Origin: Rhizobiales bacterium YIM 77505
GTDB taxonomy: Bacteria > Pseudomonadota > Alphaproteobacteria > Rhizobiales > Beijerinckiaceae
DNA length: 64,000 nucleotides
Direction of reading: 5' to 3'
NCBI GenBank assembly: GCA_000745135.1
Contig: JQNH01000001.1
Span: 3,643,501-3,707,500 of the forward strand
Below, one piece after another: positions 48,636 to 59,209 of this stretch. The notes under the pieces are model-generated. The model saw only the letters and a list, made by a program, of their open reading frames with translations. It did not search any database and had not been told where the DNA came from. The position numbers were made by a program, and so were the translations under genes. Every line of letters starts with the position of its first letter. The first letter of the stretch is position 1.

Positions 48636-49507
48636 CGCGCGTCGGAGTCGGTCTTCGCCTTGTGGTGCAGGGGCTTGCCTTTGCGGCCATGGTTCCGCCC
48701 CAGCTCTTAGCCATGCGTTTCGGCTGGCCCTTGGCGGGCTGGCTGCCGGTCCTGTTCCACCGCCTGTTCCTGCGGTTGTTCGGGATAAGGGTCGAGGTGG
48801 AAGGAGCGCTTGATCGGACCGGGTCCACGCTCGTGCTGTCGAACCACGTCTCCTGGCTCGATATCCCGGTGTTGGGCAGCCTCGCCCCCGTCTCCTTCGT
48901 GGCAAAGTCGGAGATTGCCGGCTGGCCGGTGATCGGCCTGTTCGCCAGGCTGCAGCGCTCGGTCTTCATCGAACGGGCGCGCAAGTCCCACACGTCGAAG
49001 GTCAACACGCTCGTCGCCAAGCGCCTGTTGGGCGGAGACGTGGTCGTGCTGTTCCCCGAGGGGACCACGAGCGATGGCAACCGCGTCCTGCCCTTTCGCG
49101 CGGCGCTCGTCGGTGCGGCGCGGGCGGCGCTCTCCGAATCGGGGGCCAGCCGCATCCAACTCCAGCCGGTCGCCATCGCCTATGTGCGGCGTAACGGGCT
49201 GCCGGTGACCCGCCGGGAGCGGCCCGAGATCGCCTGGTATGGGGACATGGACCTCCTGCCGCATCTTGGCGGGATTCTCCGCGGCGGTCCCATTGACGTC
49301 CGGGTGGTGTGGGGCGAGCCGATCCCGGTCGAGCCGGGCACCGACCGCAAGCGCGCGACGGCTTCGGCGGAGGCCGCCGTGCGCGAGGCCCTGCGCGGCG
49401 CGCCCGGAGCGACATCACCTCCGTCCCGAGGGGCAGGACGTCCCCCTGCGGCCCAGAAAGACAACCCGGAGGGAATACCTGTTCTCTCCGCGACCCAAAG
49501 CGCTTAA
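48632..49507 (+). CDS. plsC: 1-acyl-sn-glycerol-3-phosphate acyltransferase
   Basis: This 291-residue inner-membrane enzyme makes phosphatidic acid from lysophosphatidic acid. The catalytic HX4D motif is H72 to D77 in SNHVSWLDIPV, and FPEGTTSDG (from 141) binds the glycerol phosphate. An N-terminal hydrophobic segment anchors it. The last 50 residues are a Pro/Ala-rich tail without homology. It overlaps the fur-like gene by ATGA. Some rhizobial relatives at this locus act in ornithine-lipid synthesis, so substrate range is open. Confidence 0.92.
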   Translation: MTRVGVGLRLVVQGLAFAAMVPPQLLAMRFGWPLAGWLPVLFHRLFLRLFGIRVEVEGALDRTGSTLVLSNHVSWLDIPVLGSLAPVSFVAKSEIAGWPVIGLFARLQRSVFIERARKSHTSKVNTLVAKRLLGGDVVVLFPEGTTSDGNRVLPFRAALVGAARAALSESGASRIQLQPVAIAYVRRNGLPVTRRERPEIAWYGDMDLLPHLGGILRGGPIDVRVVWGEPIPVEPGTDRKRATASAEAAVREALRGAPGATSPPSRGAGRPPAAQKDNPEGIPVLSATQSA

Positions 49508-49543
49508 ATCAGCCCTTCGTCACCTCTCGACCGGAAGCCCTCC

Positions 49544-50908
<1,365 letters not shown>

Positions 50909-50921
50909 AAGGAGGCCATCC

Positions 50922-51998
50922 TTGAGGCCGGGCGACAGCAACCCCGCCCGCGGGCAGCGCGGCAAGCCCGCCCTTCACCCCGGAGTGGAAGAGACCGCCG
51001 AAATCACGCTGACTTTCGAGGACAACCGTCTGGCCAGTATCCTGTTCGGCCATTACGACCAGAACCTCGCCCATGTGGAGCGACGCCTCGGGGTGACGGC
51101 CAACGCCAATGGCAATCGGGTCGTCCTGAAAGGCACGCCCGACGCCTCCGAACAGGCCCGCCGCGTGCTCGAAGGGCTATATGAACGGGCCCGCGAGGGG
51201 GCGCCGATCACCCTCGGCGATGTGGACGGGGCCATCCAGGAAAGCGCCCTCCAGGGCAGCCTGTTTCCCGCCTCCGACACGCCAGCGGCGGGCCGCCCGG
51301 CCTTCGAGCAGATCGTCACCCGCAAGCGTGGGCCGGTACGAGCCCGCAACGCCGCCCAGGACGCCTACATCAAGGCGCTCCGCCAGCACGAACTCGTCTT
51401 TGCGGAAGGGCCGGCGGGGACCGGTAAGACCTGGCTGGCGGTGGGGCACGCGGTTTCGCTCCTCGAACAGGGTCAGGCGGAGCGGCTCATCCTGTCCCGC
51501 CCTGCGGTCGAGGCGGGGGAGAGACTGGGGTTCCTCCCGGGAGACATGCGCGAGAAGGTCGACCCCTATCTGCGCCCGATCTACGACGCCCTCTACGATT
51601 TCATGGAGGCGCGCCATGTGGAGCGCGGCCTCGCCACGGGCATGATCGAGATCGCGCCGCTCGCCTTCATGCGCGGTCGCACCCTGACCAATGCCGTCAT
51701 CCTGCTCGACGAGGCGCAGAACACCACGTCCATGCAGATGAAGATGTTCCTGACGCGGCTCGGCGAAGGGTCGCGCATGATCGTGACGGGAGATCCGACC
51801 CAGATCGACCTCCCGCCCGGCCAGAAGTCGGGCCTGATCGAAGCGGTGCGGATCCTCTCGCGGGTGGAGGGCATCGGCCGGGTGGTCTTCCGAGAGGGCG
51901 ATGTGGTCCGGCATGACCTCGTGCGCCGCATCGTCGCCGCTTACGATGAAGCCTCCCGCGGCAAGGCGGAACCCGGCAGGGAGGAGCGACCCTCGTGA
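50922..51998 (+). CDS. phoH: PhoH family ATPase
   Basis: This 358-residue P-loop protein is a predicted RNA-associated ATPase that sits with ybeY in most bacteria. Walker A is GPAGTGKT (163-170) and Walker B is AVILLDEAQNT; an N-terminal KH-like segment (about 25-95, ITLTFEDNRLASILFG) precedes them. I chose TTG 50922 because AAAGGAGG ends 6 nt upstream, a near-perfect ribosome site directly after the miaB stop; the open frame extends back into miaB. It overlaps ybeY by 4 bp. Confidence 0.94.
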   Translation: MRPGDSNPARGQRGKPALHPGVEETAEITLTFEDNRLASILFGHYDQNLAHVERRLGVTANANGNRVVLKGTPDASEQARRVLEGLYERAREGAPITLGDVDGAIQESALQGSLFPASDTPAAGRPAFEQIVTRKRGPVRARNAAQDAYIKALRQHELVFAEGPAGTGKTWLAVGHAVSLLEQGQAERLILSRPAVEAGERLGFLPGDMREKVDPYLRPIYDALYDFMEARHVERGLATGMIEIAPLAFMRGRTLTNAVILLDEAQNTTSMQMKMFLTRLGEGSRMIVTGDPTQIDLPPGQKSGLIEAVRILSRVEGIGRVVFREGDVVRHDLVRRIVAAYDEASRGKAEPGREERPS

Positions 51999-52501
51999 TC
52001 GCCGTCGATCTCATGGTCGAGGCCGAAGGGTGGGGCGCGCTCGCCGATCCGGAGGCGTTGTGCCGGCGGGCCGTCGCGGCCGCGCTCGAGGCGGCAGGTC
52101 ACGGCTCCGCCGCCGCCGAAATCAGCATCCTTTTGACCGACGACGCCGCTGTCCGGCTCCTCAACCGGCAATGGCGCGGCAAGGACAAGCCGACCAACGT
52201 CCTGTCGTTTCCGGCAGCCCCACCGCCCGGCCTTCCCGGTCCTCGACAGCTTGGCGACATCGTCCTCGCCTTCGAGACCGTGGCCCGGGAGGCTGAAGCG
52301 GAGGGCAAGAGCTTGGCGGATCACGCGACGCATCTTATTGTGCACGGTACGCTTCATCTGATCGGGCACGACCACGAAACGGAAGACGAGGCCGAGGCGA
52401 TGGAAGCCATCGAGGTCAAGGCCTTGGCACGGCTCGGAATTGCCGATCCCTATCGCGACATGGTGGCGGATGACGTGGCGGTCGGAGCCTCCGGCACATA
52501 G
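51995..52501 (+). CDS. ybeY: Endoribonuclease YbeY
   Basis: This 168-residue zinc-dependent RNase acts in 16S rRNA 3' maturation and ribosome quality control. The metal site is H117, H121 and H127 in IVHGTLHLIGHDHE, a perfect H-G-x2-H-L-x-G-x-D-H motif. NRQWRGKDKPTNVLSFP is the other conserved segment. The GTG start overlaps the phoH stop (GTGA), so the two are translationally coupled. Confidence 0.97.
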   Translation: MIAVDLMVEAEGWGALADPEALCRRAVAAALEAAGHGSAAAEISILLTDDAAVRLLNRQWRGKDKPTNVLSFPAAPPPGLPGPRQLGDIVLAFETVAREAEAEGKSLADHATHLIVHGTLHLIGHDHETEDEAEAMEAIEVKALARLGIADPYRDMVADDVAVGASGT

Positions 52502-52513
52502 ATTTCCACTCTG

Positions 52514-53602
52514 ATGAACGAAGATCGAAGTCGCAACGGCCGCGTCGGGGAAACGACCGACGCGGATGGCGCACGGGAGCGCTGGTATGATCGGCTCCTC
52601 ACCCGCCTCGGCCTGAAGCCGCGCGATTCCATACGCACGGACCTTGAAGATGCCCTCGCCGAGACCGGCGAGGCGGCGTTCACGCCCCAGGAGAGGGCGA
52701 TGTTGCGCAACGTCCTCGGCCTGCACCGCATCAGGGTCGACGACGTGATGGTTCCCCGGGCCGACATCGTGGCGGTTCCAGCGGACATGCCGCTTGTGGA
52801 TGTGCTCGAGACCTTCCGCCAGGCCGGCCATTCCCGCCTGCCGGTGTTCGGCGAGACGCTCGACGACCCGAAGGGCATGGTTCACATCCGCGACTTCCTG
52901 GACTACCTCGCCTCACGCTCGGAGGCAGGCCGGGCGCGGCGGCGCAAGGGGGGCAGCTTCCCGAATCTCGGGGACGTCGACCTGTCGGTCACGCTGGCGA
53001 GCGCCCGCATCCTGCGCCCGGTGCTGTTCGTGCCGCCCTCCATGCCGGCCATGGATCTCCTGGTCCGCATGCAGGCGACGCGCACGCATATGGCGCTCGT
53101 CATCGACGAGTACGGCGGCACTGACGGCCTCGTCTCGATCGAGGATCTGATCGAGGTGGTGGTCGGCGACATCGAGGACGAGCATGACGACGCCACCACG
53201 CAAATGATCGTGGCGGAGCGCGACAGCTTCGTTGCCGACGCCCGCACAAGCCTCGAGGAGGCCTCCGAGGCCCTGGGTCTGGATCTCGCCGTGGGCGAGC
53301 TTGCCGAGGTGGACACCCTCGGGGGCCTGATCGTCACGCTGGCGGGAAGGGTCCCCTCCCGCGGCGAACTGATCGCTGGGCCTGACGGCCTCGAATTCGA
53401 GGTGCTCGACGCCGACCCCCGCCGGGTCAAGCGTCTGCGCATCCACCGGCGCGCGCCGAGCGAGACATTGCCGATCCCGATTCGGGCGGAGGCGAAAGAA
53501 GGGGCTGTACCCCCGCGGGAGCTGACGGCGGGTGCCGAGGTGGAGCGCTCCGACTCGCCTTCGCAAACGTCGTTGCTGAACGAGAGCGCCCGCTCCGCAT
53601 GA
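52514..53602 (+). CDS. CBS-domain transporter-associated protein (CorC/HlyC family)
   Basis: This 362-residue protein has two CBS domains (about 75-135 and 155-215: VDDVMVPRADIVAVP and ALVIDEYGGTDGLVSIEDL) and a C-terminal CorC_HlyC domain (VDTLGGLIVTLAGRVPSRGE). It has no membrane segment. Homologues are called CorC, linked to magnesium and cobalt efflux, or haemolysin-like, although haemolysis is not established. The last 60 residues are Pro/Ser-rich. It lies 12 bp after ybeY and overlaps lnt by 4 bp. Confidence 0.94.
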   Translation: MNEDRSRNGRVGETTDADGARERWYDRLLTRLGLKPRDSIRTDLEDALAETGEAAFTPQERAMLRNVLGLHRIRVDDVMVPRADIVAVPADMPLVDVLETFRQAGHSRLPVFGETLDDPKGMVHIRDFLDYLASRSEAGRARRRKGGSFPNLGDVDLSVTLASARILRPVLFVPPSMPAMDLLVRMQATRTHMALVIDEYGGTDGLVSIEDLIEVVVGDIEDEHDDATTQMIVAERDSFVADARTSLEEASEALGLDLAVGELAEVDTLGGLIVTLAGRVPSRGELIAGPDGLEFEVLDADPRRVKRLRIHRRAPSETLPIPIRAEAKEGAVPPRELTAGAEVERSDSPSQTSLLNESARSA

Positions 53603-55212
53603 ACGCTCTCGCCTCTCGCATCATGCTCGCCTGGGGATGGCGGCGGGCGTTCATCGCATTCGCAGCAGGAGCGGCCGGGGCTCTCGCCATGCCGCCCTTC
53701 GGCTTCCTTCTCGGCCTCGTCGCCTCTCTCACCATGGCCGTGTGGCTGTTGGACGGGGCCGTTCCAGGGGGACGCCTCGCCGCCTGGGCGAGCGCCCTCT
53801 CGGCTGCGCAGGTCGGCTGGTGGTGGGGATTCGGGTACTTCGTCGCCGGGCTGTGGTGGCTTGGAGCGGCCTTCCTCGTCGAGGCCGACCAATTCGCGTG
53901 GGCGTTGCCTTTCGGGGTCCTCGGCCTTCCCGCGCTCCTTGCCTTCTTCCCTGCCCTCGGCTTTGCGATCGCGCGTGCGCTCTGGACGCCGGGTGCCGGC
54001 CGACTCTTCGCCTTCGCCTTCGGCCTGTCCTTGAGCGAGTGGCTTCGCGGCATGCTCTTCACGGGTTTTCCCTGGAACACCCTCGGCATGGCCCTGGGGC
54101 AGAATCTCTGGCTCATGCAGGGCGCCGCGGTGGTGGGGCTCTACGGGCTGACGCTGGCGACGGTTCTCATCTGCTCTGCACCGGCCACGCTCGGCACCGG
54201 CAAGAGCCTCGGCGCGCGGATCGGGCCCGCGGCCGCCGCCGTCGTCATGCTCGCGACCCTGGCGGTGCTCGGAGCATTGCGCCTGCCCAGCGGGCCGACG
54301 CCGCTCGTCGACGGCGTGCGGCTGCGCATCATGCAGCCGAACTTGCCCCAGGATGCCAAGTTTCGCCCCGAGAACCGGGACGAGATCATGCGGCGCTACC
54401 TTTCTCTCAGCGACCGCGCCACCTCCCCTCAATCGAGCGGCATTGCCGACGTCACCCACCTGGTCTGGCCCGAATCCGCTTTTCCCTTCCTCTTGCACCG
54501 CGACGCAGGGGCCCTGGCCCAGATTGCCGCCCTTCTTCCTCCTGGCGCGCTGCTCATCACCGGGGCGGCGCGCGCCGAAGAGCCTCTTCCGGGAGAAGAA
54601 CGCCTGCGCTTCTTCAATTCCATTCAGGCCCTCGCCGACGACGGCACCATCGTCGCCACCTATGACAAGGCGCATCTGGTCCCCTTCGGCGAGTATCTGC
54701 CGGGTTTCCTCGACCATGCGCTGCGCGGCTTGGGCCTGCGCGAGTTCGTCCATGTGCCCGGCGGGTTTACGCCTGCCCGCAGCCGTCGCCCCCTTGAGGT
54801 GCCCGGCCTGCCTGTCGTGGCTGCAACCGTCTGCTATGAGGCCATCTTTCCAGGCGCCATCCTCCCCGACGGAGCCGAACGGCCGGGGCTCGTGCTCAAC
54901 GTGACCAATGACGCATGGTTCGGCATCACCCCCGGGCCCCATCAGCATTTCGCCCAGGCGCGGCTGCGGGCGGTGGAGGAGGGCCTGCCCCTCGTCCGGG
55001 CCGCCAACAACGGCATTTCCGCCGTGGTCGACCCCTATGGCCGGATCGTCGCGTCCCTGCCGCTCGGGGCAGAGGGCGTCCTCGACGCGCGGCTTCCTCA
55101 ACCTATCTCCGCCACAATTTTCAGCCAGCTAGGCCATATTCTTTTCGGCGCCTTGCTTCTAATGTGCGCCGCCGCGACACTGGCTGCTCGCCAGTTGCGG
55201 CGGCCTCTTTGA
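53599..55212 (+). CDS. lnt: Apolipoprotein N-acyltransferase
   Basis: This 537-residue inner-membrane enzyme adds the third acyl chain to lipoproteins. About six to seven N-terminal membrane helices are followed by a periplasmic nitrilase-like domain. The catalytic triad is complete: E292 in WPESAFPF, K357 in YDKAHLVPFGEYLPG and C412 in ATVCYEAIFPG. In Sinorhizobium the lnt homologue is the acid-tolerance gene actA, with the regulator phrR next to it, matching the arrangement here. It is coupled to the upstream gene by ATGA. Confidence 0.96.
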   Translation: MNALASRIMLAWGWRRAFIAFAAGAAGALAMPPFGFLLGLVASLTMAVWLLDGAVPGGRLAAWASALSAAQVGWWWGFGYFVAGLWWLGAAFLVEADQFAWALPFGVLGLPALLAFFPALGFAIARALWTPGAGRLFAFAFGLSLSEWLRGMLFTGFPWNTLGMALGQNLWLMQGAAVVGLYGLTLATVLICSAPATLGTGKSLGARIGPAAAAVVMLATLAVLGALRLPSGPTPLVDGVRLRIMQPNLPQDAKFRPENRDEIMRRYLSLSDRATSPQSSGIADVTHLVWPESAFPFLLHRDAGALAQIAALLPPGALLITGAARAEEPLPGEERLRFFNSIQALADDGTIVATYDKAHLVPFGEYLPGFLDHALRGLGLREFVHVPGGFTPARSRRPLEVPGLPVVAATVCYEAIFPGAILPDGAERPGLVLNVTNDAWFGITPGPHQHFAQARLRAVEEGLPLVRAANNGISAVVDPYGRIVASLPLGAEGVLDARLPQPISATIFSQLGHILFGALLLMCAAATLAARQLRRPL

Positions 55213-55268
55213 CCTAAGACCCGCGTCAGAAGCTTTGCTGCCCATCCATGGGGCAGAAGGGGTTTGTG

Positions 55269-55685
55269 ATGGCAACGAAATCGCCCAATCCGGTGGACCG
55301 CCACGTCGGCAGCCGGGTTCGGATGCGGCGCATGCTGATCGGCATGAGCCAGGAGAAGCTTGGCGAGGCGCTCGGGATCACGTTTCAGCAAATCCAGAAA
55401 TACGAGAAAGGTACCAATCGGATCGGGGCAAGCCGGCTGCACCAGCTTGCCCAGGTGCTCGGCGTTCCCGTTGATTTCTTCTACGAAGGCGCCCCGCTCG
55501 CGCAGAGCGCGCCCGGTTTCGCCGAGGAGCCGGCTTCCACTTACGTGGCCGATTTCCTCACCACGGCCGAGGGGTTGGAGCTCATGAAAGCCTTCGTCCG
55601 CGTGAAGGATGCGCGAATTCGTCGCCGGCTGGTCGAGTTGGTGCGCACTCTCGCCGGCGAGAGCGAGGACGAATCAGGCGCTTAG
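55269..55685 (+). CDS. XRE-family regulator, PhrR/PraR type
   Basis: This 138-residue protein has an N-terminal helix-turn-helix (about 12-70: MSQEKLGEALGITFQQIQKY) and a C-terminal helical tail. The pattern VGSRVRMRRMLIGMSQEKLG is typical of a rhizobial group including PhrR and PraR, which control acid response, quorum-related genes or biofilm. Position between lnt and metK agrees. I chose ATG 55269, preceded by AGAAGGGG; the ATG at 55248 would add seven residues. Its targets are unknown. Confidence 0.9.
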   Translation: MATKSPNPVDRHVGSRVRMRRMLIGMSQEKLGEALGITFQQIQKYEKGTNRIGASRLHQLAQVLGVPVDFFYEGAPLAQSAPGFAEEPASTYVADFLTTAEGLELMKAFVRVKDARIRRRLVELVRTLAGESEDESGA

Positions 55686-55853
55686 GCCGGACCATCACCT
55701 CATGCCCGGGCCGGGCCAAGGGTTCGATAAGACGAACGATTTCGCTGTGTCGCCGGCTCCGTCTTGACCCCTTCCGAGGGCGATGGCACAAGCCCGCGTC
55801 CGGCAAGCGCCGGTTCGACCCAAGGGCAAGTGACTGACAGAAGGGGCATCGCC

Positions 55854-57053
55854 GTGGCGCGGTCCGACTATCTCTTCACCAGCGAATCGGTGTCCGAGGG
55901 GCATCCGGACAAGGTCTGCGACCGCATCTCCGACGAGGTCGTCGACCTCTTCTTCCGCGAGGCGGCGACGCAGGGTTTCGATCCCTGGCGCGTGCGCGTC
56001 GCCTGCGAGACGCTCGCCACCACCAACCGCGTCGTCATTGCCGGCGAGTACCGAGGCCCGGCGACCGTGACCCGGGATCTCGTCGCCCATGTCGCCCGGA
56101 TGGCGATCAAGGACATCGGTTACGAGCAGGAAGGCTTCCACTGGGATCATGCCGCCATCGATGTGCTGCTCCACGCCCAGTCGGCCGACATCGCGCAGGG
56201 CGTCGACGCCGGCGAGAGCAAGGACGAGGGCGCGGGCGACCAGGGCATCATGTTCGGCCACGCCTGCAACGAGACGCCGGAGCTGATGCCGGCGCCGATC
56301 CTCTACGCCCATCGGATCCTGGAGAACCTGTCCAAGGCGCGCAAGACCAAGGCCAATGGCGGCGCCAAGCTCGGCCCTGACGCCAAAAGCCAGGTGACGG
56401 TGCGCTACGCCGACGGCAAACCCGTCGGCGTCACCCAGATCGTGCTGTCGACGCAGCATCTTGACGCAAGCCTCGACTCGGCGGCCGTGCGCGCCATCGT
56501 CGAGCCCTACATTCGCCAGTCGCTGCCCGAGGGCTGGATTTCCAAGGACACGGTCTGGCACGTGAACCCGACCGGCAAGTTCGTGATCGGCGGCCCCGAT
56601 GGCGATTGCGGCCTCACCGGCCGCAAGATCATCGTCGACACCTATGGCGGCGCGGCGCCCCATGGCGGCGGCGCCTTCTCCGGCAAGGATCCGACCAAGG
56701 TCGACCGCTCGGCCGCCTATGCGGCGCGCTACCTCGCAAAGAACGTGGTGGCCGCGGGCCTCGCCTCGCGCTGCACGATCCAGCTCTCCTATGCCATCGG
56801 CGTCGCCAAGCCCCTGTCCATCTACGCCAACACCTACGGCACCGGCCAGGTGGACGAAGGCAAGCTCGAGAAGACGCTGATGGAGGTCATGGACCTCTCC
56901 CCCCGGGGCATCCGGAGCCATCTCGGCCTCAACAAGCCGATCTACGCCCGGACGGCCGCTTACGGGCACTTCGGACGCGAGCCACAGAACGACGGCGGAT
57001 TCTCCTGGGAGCGGACCGACCTCGTGCCGCAGCTCACGTCGGCGCTGGCCTGA
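55854..57053 (+). CDS. metK: S-adenosylmethionine synthetase
   Basis: This 399-residue enzyme makes SAM from methionine and ATP. The ATP-site sequence [16 protein letters not shown], the signature [10 protein letters not shown], and the P-loop-like [15 protein letters not shown] are all intact. I chose GTG 55854 ([13 protein letters not shown]), with AAGGGG 7 nt upstream; the open frame starts at 55764 but the added residues match nothing. The 168-bp leader before it shows none of the SAM riboswitch patterns that I can recognise by eye. Confidence 0.97.
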   Translation: MARSDYLFTSESVSEGHPDKVCDRISDEVVDLFFREAATQGFDPWRVRVACETLATTNRVVIAGEYRGPATVTRDLVAHVARMAIKDIGYEQEGFHWDHAAIDVLLHAQSADIAQGVDAGESKDEGAGDQGIMFGHACNETPELMPAPILYAHRILENLSKARKTKANGGAKLGPDAKSQVTVRYADGKPVGVTQIVLSTQHLDASLDSAAVRAIVEPYIRQSLPEGWISKDTVWHVNPTGKFVIGGPDGDCGLTGRKIIVDTYGGAAPHGGGAFSGKDPTKVDRSAAYAARYLAKNVVAAGLASRCTIQLSYAIGVAKPLSIYANTYGTGQVDEGKLEKTLMEVMDLSPRGIRSHLGLNKPIYARTAAYGHFGREPQNDGGFSWERTDLVPQLTSALA

Positions 57054-57082
57054 GGCCCGCGGGCCTCATCCCAGCCGGCGGC

Positions 57083-57778
57083 ATGGTGGCAGAGTCCGAG
57101 CCGGAGCGCGGCGCCTTCTACGGGCGTCGCAAGGGCAAGCGGCTGCGCCCTGGCCAGGAACATCTGATCGCGAGCCTGCTGCCGCGGCTGCGCGTCCCCG
57201 ACGACGGGCCGGTCGCGCCGCACGCTCTCTTCGGCCCGCCGCCGGCCCGCCTCGTTCTTGAGATCGGTTTCGGCGGCGGCGAGCATCTGGCCGCCGCGGC
57301 GCGTGCTCAGCCCGAGTCCGGTTTCATCGGCTGCGAGGCCTTCGTCAACGGTCTCGCCAAGCTCCTCGCCGTGATCGACCGTGAGCGTCTCGGCAACATC
57401 CGCCTATGGGACCAGGACGCCACGGCACTCCTGCCGCGCCTGCCGGACGCCTCCCTCGACCTCATCTATCTGCTCTATCCGGACCCCTGGCCGAAGCGCC
57501 GCCAGCGCAAGCGCCGCTTCGTCTCGGACACGACCGTCGCGGAGTTCGCGCGCCTCTTGCGCCCGGGTGGCGAAGTCCGCTTCGCCACTGATATCGACGA
57601 TTATGCGGGCTGGACGCTCGCGCGCTTCATGCGCTCGCCCGCGTTCATCTGGACCGCCGAAGCCCCCGGCGATTGGCGCAGGCCCTGGCCGGGCTGGCCT
57701 GGAACGCGTTATGAGGCCAAGGCACGACGCGAGGGGCGCACCCCGAGCTATTTGACCTTCCGGCGCGTCGAGCGGTGA
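57083..57778 (+). CDS. trmB: tRNA (guanine46-N7)-methyltransferase TrmB
   Basis: This 231-residue SAM-dependent enzyme makes m7G46 in tRNA. The SAM motif is VLEIGFGGGEHLAAAA and the TrmB signature is IYLLYPDPWPKRRQRKRRF. The N-terminal basic stretch (FYGRRKGKRLRPGQ) is typical. It starts 29 bp after metK; metK supplies its cosubstrate. It converges with the DUF2336 gene, with only 40 bp between the stops. Confidence 0.95.
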   Translation: MVAESEPERGAFYGRRKGKRLRPGQEHLIASLLPRLRVPDDGPVAPHALFGPPPARLVLEIGFGGGEHLAAAARAQPESGFIGCEAFVNGLAKLLAVIDRERLGNIRLWDQDATALLPRLPDASLDLIYLLYPDPWPKRRQRKRRFVSDTTVAEFARLLRPGGEVRFATDIDDYAGWTLARFMRSPAFIWTAEAPGDWRRPWPGWPGTRYEAKARREGRTPSYLTFRRVER

Positions 57779-57818
57779 AGCCGGAAAACTCCGGGCGGAA
57801 GCATCATCGGCGGCTCGG

Positions 57819-58967
57819 TCAGCGGCCTCCCGCCAGAACCTTGGGGCGCAGCATCGGCTCCGCCTCGGGCGGCTCGCGGCTCGCAAGGATCTGCATCACC
57901 CGTCGCGCGGTCGCCGCAGACATCTGATGGAAGGTCTCCGCCGCGCGTCGCAGGCGTGGGGCGGTGGCGTTCGGGCCATCGCGCAGGCTGATCAGTGACC
58001 GCACCGTCGCCCAGCCCCATTCCTGAGCTTTTCCAGCGACCAGCAAGAGGTCGGTATCCGACGCATTGAACAGGCGTTCGGCCCGCGCGAGGTCGAGCCC
58101 GCATGCCAGGGCAAGGGCGCAGACGGTCGCCTCGCGCTCGCCGCGTTCGGCAAAGCCCGCAACGTCCGCTTCGGTGATTCGCCGCCCTTTGATGGCGGCC
58201 CTGACGGCGGCGAGGGCAGCGGTGTAGTCGCAACCGCTCGGGGTCGTGGTGGCGGTGATCGGATCGGCTTGCGGCAGGTCCGGACGAGGGGTCGGCGGAG
58301 ACACCCGGCGGGGCGCCTCCGCCAGGCGACGGCGCGCCGCCTCCTTGGCGAAGTCCACGAGCTGCCGCGCCACGGCGCTCGGCAAGTCGCGCCGTCGCCC
58401 GAGGATGCCCTGCAGTTGGGGAACCGTGCGCGAACGCTCGATCAGGGCGGCAAGACTTGCCTCCGACAGGCGCGCGCCCGGATGTCCGGCGACGGCCTGC
58501 ATCACCTCAAGCTCGCCGGCGGCGATCAGGGTTTCGGCCACTGGCGCCGCGAGAACCGCGCGGCCGCAGATGGCGAGCCGGTGTTGCACCGTCTTCTCGG
58601 TGGCGACGGCAGCGAGGTCCTCGTCGGTAAGGAGGGGCGAGCGCTGGAGCACCGGCCGGGCGACCGCGATTTCGTCGAAGGCCAGGGCGCGCAGGAGACC
58701 GCGGGGCGCGATCACCGCATCGGCCAGGCGCTCCGCGAGATCGGCGCGGGCGGCCTCCTCGGCTCCGGCGGCGAGCGGACACATAAGGGCGTCGAACAGG
58801 CCGATCTGCTCCGGCTTCAAGCGCGAGGCGACATCGCCGAAGAGCTCGGCAAGCAGCTTGAGGGAACGCGCGCGCCGCTCAGGCGTGCTGGCCTGCAGGG
58901 CAGCCTCCAGGTCTGGAAGCACGAGGGACACGGCGGACCTCCCCTTCACGCTCAAGGCCAGACTCAT
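57819..58967 (-). CDS. DUF2336 domain protein
   Basis: This 382-residue, mostly helical protein matches the alphaproteobacterial DUF2336 pattern: repeated helical pairs with segments such as [27 protein letters not shown] and [21 protein letters not shown] chose ATG 58967 ([13 protein letters not shown]) over an upstream start at 59021. There is no membrane segment or enzyme motif. Function is unknown. It sits alone on the minus strand between trmB and rimP. Confidence 0.88.
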   Translation of the reverse strand: MSLALSVKGRSAVSLVLPDLEAALQASTPERRARSLKLLAELFGDVASRLKPEQIGLFDALMCPLAAGAEEAARADLAERLADAVIAPRGLLRALAFDEIAVARPVLQRSPLLTDEDLAAVATEKTVQHRLAICGRAVLAAPVAETLIAAGELEVMQAVAGHPGARLSEASLAALIERSRTVPQLQGILGRRRDLPSAVARQLVDFAKEAARRRLAEAPRRVSPPTPRPDLPQADPITATTTPSGCDYTAALAAVRAAIKGRRITEADVAGFAERGEREATVCALALACGLDLARAERLFNASDTDLLLVAGKAQEWGWATVRSLISLRDGPNATAPRLRRAAETFHQMSAATARRVMQILASREPPEAEPMLRPKVLAGGR

Positions 58968-59058
58968 GTGAGATTTCGCCCCATGGACCTGGGGGGACGC
59001 GGGACGGCACCTTAGGGCCAAGAGGTAAGCGAAGTGTTGCCGCCGCGCGGGGGGCGCC

Positions 59059-59087
59059 TTGCGCTTTCGATGACGACTTGCTACATG
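59059..59087 (+). promoter_or_regulatory. Possible promoter of the rimP-nusA-infB operon
   Basis: TTGCGC (59059-59064) and TACATG (59082-59087) with a 17-bp spacer form a weak sigma-70-type pair. It lies upstream of a terminator-like hairpin and 123 bp before rimP, with no plus-strand gene behind it since trmB. The match to consensus is partial. Confidence 0.35.
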
Positions 59088-59128
59088 GCGGGCGTCAGCT
59101 CTGGTTGCGGCCCCTGGCCGCGGTTCGG

Positions 59129-59161
59129 GAGCGGGCCCCGCGGGGTCCGCTCTTTTTGTTT
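59129..59161 (+). terminator. Terminator-like hairpin in the rimP leader
   Basis: GAGCGGGCCCC (59129-59139) pairs with GGGGTCCGCTC (59142-59152), an 11-bp stem with one G-U pair, followed by TTTTTGTTT. It has the look of a strong plus-strand intrinsic terminator, yet no plus-strand gene lies upstream within 1.3 kb. It ends 48 bp before rimP, so it may be an attenuator of the nusA operon or end a short leader RNA. Confidence 0.72.
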
Positions 59162-59209
59162 CGCGAGCCGCGCCGCGCGCAAGCTGCCGCGCCGAGCTTG
59201 AGGAACGGC

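Noticed and set aside
52903-55101. 732-codon open frame antisense to the CorC-like gene and lnt
   Set aside because: The product is low-complexity Arg/Glu/Gly-rich sequence spanning two well-supported genes on the other strand.
55686-55853. SAM riboswitch before metK
   Set aside because: I looked for the SAM-II and SAM/SAH sequence patterns and did not see them; without a covariance scan I do not report one.
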